From: Marasmius tenuissimus
Lineage: Eukaryota > Basidiomycota > Agaricomycetes > Agaricales > Marasmiaceae
DNA length: 64,000 bases
NCBI GenBank assembly: GCA_029532415.1
Contig: JAQOTA010000052.1
Span: forward strand, 2,170,001 to 2,234,000
Reading direction: 5' to 3'
The number at the start of each line of letters is the position of its first letter. Positions within the stretch are counted from its first letter, which is position 1. Under the pieces are notes generated by a model. That model had not been told where the DNA came from, did not search any database, and saw only the letters and a program-made list of their open reading frames with translations. Shown here in pieces: positions 58,001 to 64,000 of the stretch. Both the position numbers and the translations under genes were made by a program.

Positions 58001-59409
58001 GTGGACGGCCGAAATTAATGGATTGAATCGATGGCTATCTTTTGTATTTTCAAGAACAGATCGTCGTAAGTACATGGCTCACAGCTCGAGAGAAGCAGAG
58101 AGAAAAGGGCAAGTAGGCGTGGCGATGCTGTCCTAACCCCCTATATCTATGAGCGGATTGAACCCAATCTTGTATCATTGTGTGGACGTCGTATATGGAC
58201 CCGAAGGTTAGCGTGGAAGATCCACCAAGAGGTCGAGATCATGCTGTCTTGTGCGGGCCGTCAATGAAGGAAGGGACTCATCATTCTTCCCTTCAAATTC
58301 CTTCGACGGTAGATCGTTAGAACTTCGAGAAAAACAAATATCACAAAGTCCACAGGCTCGCTATACGAAACAGTTTCGTTTCTGCCGCCTCGGTACCGTT
58401 TTGAAGCAGAAGTTACAGGTTCGATCGCTTGGTGTCCCTTGCTGGAGAGAGCAAAGCCCAATTCACCGTGCAGGGATGTGAAAGGGTTGTCAATTCTGGG
58501 CAAGAGTCGGTATTCAAGGGGAATCACTTGACTTCCTGGGGGCCTGCCTGCAACGGCGAGGCAAACTCGGAATGCCATATGGAAATTCCAAGATCGAAAG
58601 ACGGTAGTTTTAAAGTTGTCGACGGGGGGCAGATCATGATGAGTCAATGACTAAGTATTTGCCGCCGTGAGTATTGTACGCTATTGTACGCTGATGAAGG
58701 TGCAACGCTGGGTAGATAGAACGCAGGGACAGTCCAAGTTTCCGTCATGAGAATACTGGGGGTTTCCCTCGGCGCGAAGATTACATTCAGAGGAGAAAAC
58801 ATGATACCGTTGGGACTCATGTGAGCTTCCGAGTTGGGTCATGCTGAACAGAGCGCGGTAGGAATTCCGAAGTAAGTGAACAGGAACTTGAGAACGAAAT
58901 GAATTGTCAAGATGAAACGAAAGCGGTTTGAAGATTGAAGAACATTTTACCGAGCGGTTGTAGAAGAGCCCTGCCACTGGCCTTGCGCCAGTCTGAATGA
59001 GTCCAGAACCCAGATCAGGCTATGCCCGGAGATTGGCACGGTCCTACTTCAATGATTCATTCGTTCCAAGATCACAAAGGTGCCATTTGAGGATCGCAGC
59101 CTCAGGATTCCCTTGCGACTTGAAATCCGTCATCGTTACCGACGCGACTTGCAAATCGTGCTCGTCGTTCAGAGCAACGCCTGAGCTCGACAAAGGTGTC
59201 GTGGCTGTGCCATGTGCGGTGACAAAGGAGTCACGCTGTATGGTCACGGTTTTCGACGTCAGTCAACGCTGTTTGTCGTCCTCCTTTCCCAGCCGCCAGT
59301 ACCTCGACCCCCCTCACGACCCCATTTCCCTTGTATCTATCGACCCCAGCGATATCTCAAGTATATCTCTAACGACCCAATAACCTAATTTATAGTCGAT
59401 AACGATATT
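55014..59409. other. Gene-poor region, no supported gene
   Basis: This 4.4-kb stretch has no frame that I can link to a family or to a credible splice pattern. The first 0.9 kb is pyrimidine-rich and probably includes the 3' UTR of bHLH gene 1. A short tandem GTGAACA triplet lies at 57355-57375, and a doubled ATTGTACGCT at 58672-58692. The last 0.4 kb should hold the promoter of the four-helix protein. A noncoding RNA or a decayed element cannot be ruled out. Confidence 0.45.
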
Positions 59410-60621
59410 ATGTGGTGAGTCTGGTTTCCCGTTTTGTATTCATCGCCGAATAATCGTCTGATGGTCTTTGGCGGTGTAGGTGTGATAACTGCCTTCTCGT
59501 GTTTCCTCTGGTACATTCATTTACCTCGACAATATCTTTTGCACCCAACATGGCTGATTGTCTCTATCGGTGTTGCTACAGAGGGGCGGGGCGATTGCTT
59601 GGGGTGTAATCATGGCTGTGCGTTTCCCGGTGCTGATCTTCGACAATGATTCGAAGGCTGACTGTTCTATTCGCTTTTTTTTAGCTTTACAGCTTGGCGG
59701 GGTCACTGTTCCTCTTGATCAAAGGCCAATTTCTGTTCTTTTTTTACCCTGAATGGCAAGTTTCCTCAAAGCCACCCCACCGCTCCATCGCTAACGCAAC
59801 CACATTGACCCTATCCTATCTTTCCGCAGGTTCATCTATGGTGGTATCGGAATGGCCGTCACAGCTATCGCAGCTATCAACGTCCTGGCACTCTCCAACG
59901 TACGTTTCGGTTGGAACCTACTAATACTATTATGCTCAACCTGCTCGCGTCTGCTCCACAAAAAACTCAAATGTATCTCCTGCATCAACTTCTGGCTCCT
60001 CTAGCGATCGTACATCTGGACACGAGTGTGCAAATTCCTATGGCCGTTCATAATAGTCATCTGCGCCATTCGAGCAATTCTCATGATCGTGCAGCTTAAC
60101 CGCGGGTATGTGTCCGTCTACGTTATTCTCCACCGATGGTTTCGCTCGACGCCCATCACCGCGGGGGCGAGCCCATAGCCTACACAAGAGCCCAAACATC
60201 CGACGCTTACTGACCATATTCCGTTGATAGGAAGGACAAGATCATCTGGGAATGTACTCACGGAGGACAACTTTGGTCCGATGAATCCACCGCACAGGCA
60301 GACAACCCGGGTTCCATGCCGGTCGGATTCTGCGGTTCGGGATTCTCAAGTATCTACCTTGCGTTCATCGTCGGTCTTCTCATCGACCTAGGATTCCAAG
60401 TAAGACTATTTTCTATCATTCTTCTTATTCCCCAGTCCAAACATCGGCGCTGATTCGCTCTCGTTAGCTGTACATGTTTTTCTTGAATTGGCGGTTCTCG
60501 AAGCGCTTGGAACACTATTCAGGCATGAAAGGGCCGTTCTACGGGGGTGAGTTAATCCCCAAAGCCTTTGAAGCCGTACTGGTTCCTGATTGTATCTTTA
60601 GGGTATTACAATGCGACCTAG
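59410..60621 (+). CDS. Four-helix membrane protein, conserved-looking, function unknown
   Basis: Nine exons join in phase to about 195 residues: 59410-59414, 59480-59510, 59582-59617, 59685-59755, 59830-59899, 60005-60105, 60231-60399, 60468-60546 and 60602-60621. The start is MWCDNCLLVFPLRGGAIAWG. Hydrophobic helices are VIMALYSLAGSLFLLI, IGMAVTAIAAINVLAL, FLWPFIIVICAIRAILMIV and SGFSSIYLAFIVGLLIDLGF. Between helices 3 and 4 an exposed loop holds KIIWECTHGGQLW and a Cys-containing GFCGSG. The tail reads MFFLNWRFSKRLEHYSGMKG and ends YYNAT. I recall similar small proteins in other basidiomycetes but no name. The first exon has only five coding bases, and the fourth intron uses a GC donor (GCAAGT). 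It is probably an endomembrane or plasma membrane protein. Confidence 0.82.
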
Positions 60622-62708
60622 ACCAAACTATCACTCCCTCGAGATTCATCGGACATTTCCTCCTCCCTGCGGACTCTCCCTCCCATTTCCTTCGTTTTAT
60701 TTATCTTGTGCTACATTTATCTCTACTCACGAACGTTACGACACACTAATGCTCTTACGATGACGACGGCTTTGCCGTTTGACGAATTGATGACTGTTTT
60801 CTATTCTTTTTGTGCTGCTAGTCCTAAAGAGTGTGGTTCATGTGATAGCCCTCTTTCTGCATTTATCCTTTGACAGTGAGTACAGTTCTGTAGAAAGGGG
60901 TTCATGGTGAGTCTCTAGTGTCAGTACACCTCGCTCTTTTCTCAGGAACGTCGAATTCGTAAAGTCTCTTCCCGGAAGTTGAGAATAAGGTTATATTCCG
61001 TCTGACGTTCCATTCTGAGGTAAAGCTTGGTTTATGGGCTCGCTTATGATCTGACAGAGGTGTAAAAAGCTGGACAAGGCAAGCGTCGAAACGTCCTCCG
61101 TCAATAACGTTACGCGTCTTGTACTTTACCTTGGGCTTTAGCTGGGCTTTGTGATCGGGGAATAATCGAGAGCTTACAGCGGTAGCGGACACCCTTGTGG
61201 CTCGCTTAGCTACTATGGAACTAAGAACTTGGGGAGGCCGGATAACATTGAATACCCCTAGAAACCACAGCACAAGAGCTCCTTTCCTATTGAGAAGGCA
61301 AGATGATGGACCGAGCATTAGCCCCATAAAAGGTCAATAACTGAAAGTTCACTGGCCCGACGCACAGGAAATTAAAAAAACGTGCCGGGAAGCTGCCGCA
61401 TGCCGCCCGCCAAAATCTGGGAAAAAGGCCAGAGCATGTGCAGAAACTCCAAGATTTTATGGCTCAGGCAGGCTAATGCTATCCTCATTCAGTCGAAACG
61501 GGGTCTTTTGAACAGAAGTGATGGGATTAGCAGGGAGCCCCATTTTTTTGGTAGGATTTTCGAAACAGTGTCCATCTGGGAGTAAGTACAGCGAGCACAC
61601 ATATGTATATGTTTCTTCTGGATTTACTGATTCGCGAATGTGATATTAACGAAGGAGGCGATTGAACGTTCTACGTCAGCGAACGCCGCGGGGAGGATCC
61701 CTTGAATGGTGGTGGATTCGTAATGACTGTACATAGCCCTCGCCTGCCTTCGCGTAGGGCTGGAGAAATTCCGCATTAACTCGGGATCGGAAGAATGGGA
61801 AAGATAATAAGCTCTAGGAAAGCGGTGAACGTGAGCAAGACTAGCGAGGACGAATTCACCACCCTGCCCTCGTACCTAAAACGGGGGAGTGAGATCTAAG
61901 GTTCCGGGATGCTTACCACCCTCACCCGATTTCCCCATCCTTTCGAAGGATTTCGGCGAACTGAGCACCGGGTGATATGGACAGATCTTGATGTTGTTTG
62001 ATGTCGGGACGTGTGATATGAGAAAAAAAAATAAGGGAAAATGAACACCTTGAATGAGCGGACTGTGTGAATATGGTAATCTTGAATAATCGATAGGAAC
62101 CTTGACAAGGTTGACCAGGGTCGAACGGATCATCGGAGCGACAAGGTAGAGAAATACAACAGCAAGCCGAGTGCGACTTGTTCGGTGAATGAACAGGTTA
62201 ATTCTGATACGAACCTTGTCCCGAACGGTGTACGTTGACTGTACGTTTCAATAACGGAGGAGGGCCTTCAAGGTCCCCGTGGGAAATCTAGCCAAGGTCG
62301 CCGGTCTCTGGTCGGTCATGGTTCGGCCGTCCGGCCGGAGCACCGGAGCACGGATAAGCTTCTGTGAGAAAGTAGAACATGAGGCATTCGTATAAGAATT
62401 GCTACCCGGTGCGCCCATCTTCCTTATTCACCCCCCCTTCTCTCCTCCGACTCTTACGCCCTCTGACCGTATCATTCTTCAAAGCGGTTTCTTCCAGCAC
62501 CAACCTCACCTCATAGTTGCTGGAGTTCACCTGTATGTCGTTTCTTCAGTTCTACCGCGATTTCCTGTGGTTCGGGAACCGTCGATGTTCGATCCTTCTT
62601 CGTTGCTGACTGCGCCACAATACTCGTTCACAGATTTTAATTCCCTTCAGTTATTTCTCGACGCCGTTTTATTTTTTTTAGATCCTCTCATCCTCAATCG
62701 CCCTCGAC
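60622..62708. other. Intergenic region upstream of bHLH gene 2
   Basis: About 2.1 kb lie between the four-helix protein and the second bHLH start. A minus-strand open frame at 60902-61327 has no recognisable motif or splice context. The last 0.3 kb is pyrimidine-rich and looks like a transcribed leader. I see no other feature. Confidence 0.45.
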
Positions 62709-63765
62709 ATGTCCATGGAATTCGAGACCGTTAGCCACTCCCCCTTCGTCATCGACCAGATGGACAACTCGAACAGCTTCCTTATGGAAAGTAACATGGA
62801 CAGCTTCCTCCAGTATCCTCCTTCCTCACCCGCATCCTACAACACCGCGTTGCGTAAGTGATTTCTGGTGCCAGCTGCGAGATGCGTTCTGATCTTTTCT
62901 CTTTGTAGTTCCCGGTACATCGTCCCCGATGGCCTTGAGCCTCCCCCTTGGTGGTGGAGAATACTCATACTCTCCTGAGTCCTACGAACATCGCCCATTG
63001 AGCCCCGTCTTTGAGGGCACAACCGTATCGCCGCCCATGATTGGATACACTCTGAGCAACCCAGGCGACCACTCTTCCGATGAACAGCCCTCGGGCAGGC
63101 ATAGCCGTGGCTCCAACCACACCCCTCCCCCCGCTATTCCTTATGCCGCGACTATTCCCCGCTCGCAGCGCTACAACCCCATCGCTGTTCCCACACATAT
63201 CGTTGCCGCCCCATCTACCACCCGGGCCAACGTCAGAAGAGCTAGATCCACCAGGAGTAACACTTTGAGAAGTAACGACGATTCTGATAACGAGGAAGAC
63301 GATATCCCATCTTCTGGAGGCGTCGACTCGTAAGTCTAGCTGCTTTTGTTATTGCGACCTTGTCTAACTCTGACTTCCTAGGAGGCGCGAAGCTGTGCGA
63401 AGGCAGCGAATTGAATCTGAGCAGAAGCGACGTGATGAGCTCAGGGATGGTTACACCAAGCTCCGTGAAGCTTTGCCGTCCATGAGCCAGAAGTGCAGCA
63501 AAGTCGTCTTGCTCGATCGTGGTATGTTAATTATCTCTCCTTTGTTGCTATCATCATTGATCTGACAACGCACGCAGCCTCTTCGCACATCAAATCGCTT
63601 TCCGCGATGAAGTCTAATCTTGAGCTCAGGCTCAAGGCTTCTGAGGATGAAGTCAACCGACTCCGCAGCGTCAACGAGGCTTTAATGCTTGGTACTGCCA
63701 CCCAACGACATGCCGCACGCCATGGCATTCCCCCCAGCGGCAATATCCACCCCCAACAGTTCTGA
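62709..63765 (+). CDS. bHLH transcription factor 2
   Basis: Four exons (62709-62853, 62909-63329, 63382-63521, 63578-63765) join in phase to 297 residues. The start is MSMEFETVSHSPFVIDQMDN. A Ser/Pro-rich middle is followed by a basic/acidic stretch (RRARSTRSNTLRSNDDSDNE). The bHLH domain reads SRREAVRRQRIESEQKRRDE, LRDGYTKLREALPSMSQKCS and KVVLLDRASSHIKSLSAMKS, with a short zipper-like helix (LRLKASEDEVNRLRSVNEAL). Basic-region and helix-1 residues agree closely with bHLH 1 (RRQRIE-EQ-RRDELRDGY-KL), and the last intron splits the same codon after LL(E/D)R, so the two are probably paralogues. The DNA target is expected to be an E-box. Confidence 0.9.
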
Positions 63766-64000
63766 AGCCCTCGTCTTCGAAGTCGGGAACTCTAAAAAAA
63801 ACCAAATCCTGTCACTCCAACAGTTCCCCCGCCAACTCCTTTTATCGCTTTCGACAGGTGAACTATCGCTTTGACTTATGATCGGACTCTTGCATTGCAT
63901 TCGTAACATTATTCTGCATGTCTCAATCTCACGAAACTGTGGTCCCCCCCCATCAATGAGAACACCTTCACCACTTCCGTTCTACTCCCCCGCAGATTAC
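63766..64000. other. 3' flank of bHLH gene 2
   Basis: These final 235 bases follow the stop codon and probably contain the 3' UTR. No further gene is visible before the window ends. Confidence 0.5.

Noticed and set aside
60902..61327. Minus-strand 141-aa open frame
   Set aside because: It has no recognisable motif, start context or splice partner, and sits in AT/GC-mixed spacer; chance is the simpler explanation.
1..64000. tRNA genes, rRNA, CRISPR arrays, prokaryotic operons
   Set aside because: I looked for B-box-like GGTTCGANTCC with matching A-box and found none in a plausible pair; there are no regularly spaced identical repeats, and the intron-rich eukaryotic structure excludes operons. 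A tRNA scan would settle the first point.

Overview
The window is nuclear DNA of a filamentous basidiomycete, most likely a mushroom-forming agaricomycete. Genes lie on both strands and are cut by many short (about 45-75 nt) GT-AG introns. The gene set is fungal: division-1 chitin synthase, Het-C, DASH subunit Dam1, CK1, coatomer gamma, a microsomal P450 and a DUF6533-type seven-helix protein. I saw no prokaryotic, viral, rRNA, tRNA or CRISPR feature. Coding models were built by joining exons by eye at splice sites with phase checks; those given with exon lists are the firmest.

Layout. 0-8 kb: 3' end of a Pfs2/WDR33 polyadenylation factor (+), an unresolved minus-strand hypothetical gene, two tandem prenylcysteine-oxidase-like genes (-), and LRP1/C1D (+) head to head with the second copy. 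8-13 kb: a 222-aa mitochondrial-type protein, a 341-bp foldback element made of GATTCA/TGAATC words, a second inverted repeat, and a Gly-rich protein with a hydrophobic C-terminus. 13-25 kb: coatomer gamma (+), casein kinase 1 (-), about 3 kb of noncoding DNA, and chitin synthase (+). 27-33 kb: a P450 (+) converging on a Het-C gene (-) with a repetitive SYGS tail. 34-42 kb: a 1153-aa Ser/Pro-rich protein (+), a small PPxY protein (+) and a DUF6533-type membrane protein (-). 42-50.5 kb: two tandem M1 aminopeptidases (-), the upstream copy carrying a possible mitochondrial leader and lying head to head with DAM1 (+). 51-64 kb: a doubtful small gene, tubulin cofactor A (-), and two bHLH regulators (+) flanking a gene-poor stretch and a four-helix membrane protein (+).

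Most genes are housekeeping or cell-surface functions. Secretory-route and wall genes (coatomer gamma, chitin synthase, Het-C, Gly-rich surface protein) and microtubule genes (DAM1, tubulin cofactor A) are present, but nothing shows they form a cluster. Local tandem duplication recurs: the prenylcysteine oxidases, the aminopeptidases, and two noncoding duplications. The bHLH pair may be another case. I found no convincing new multi-gene system. The best leads are the GATTCA foldback element, the possible dual-targeted aminopeptidase, two probable GC-AG introns, the winged-helix-like tail of Dam1, and uncharacterised conserved-looking basidiomycete proteins.
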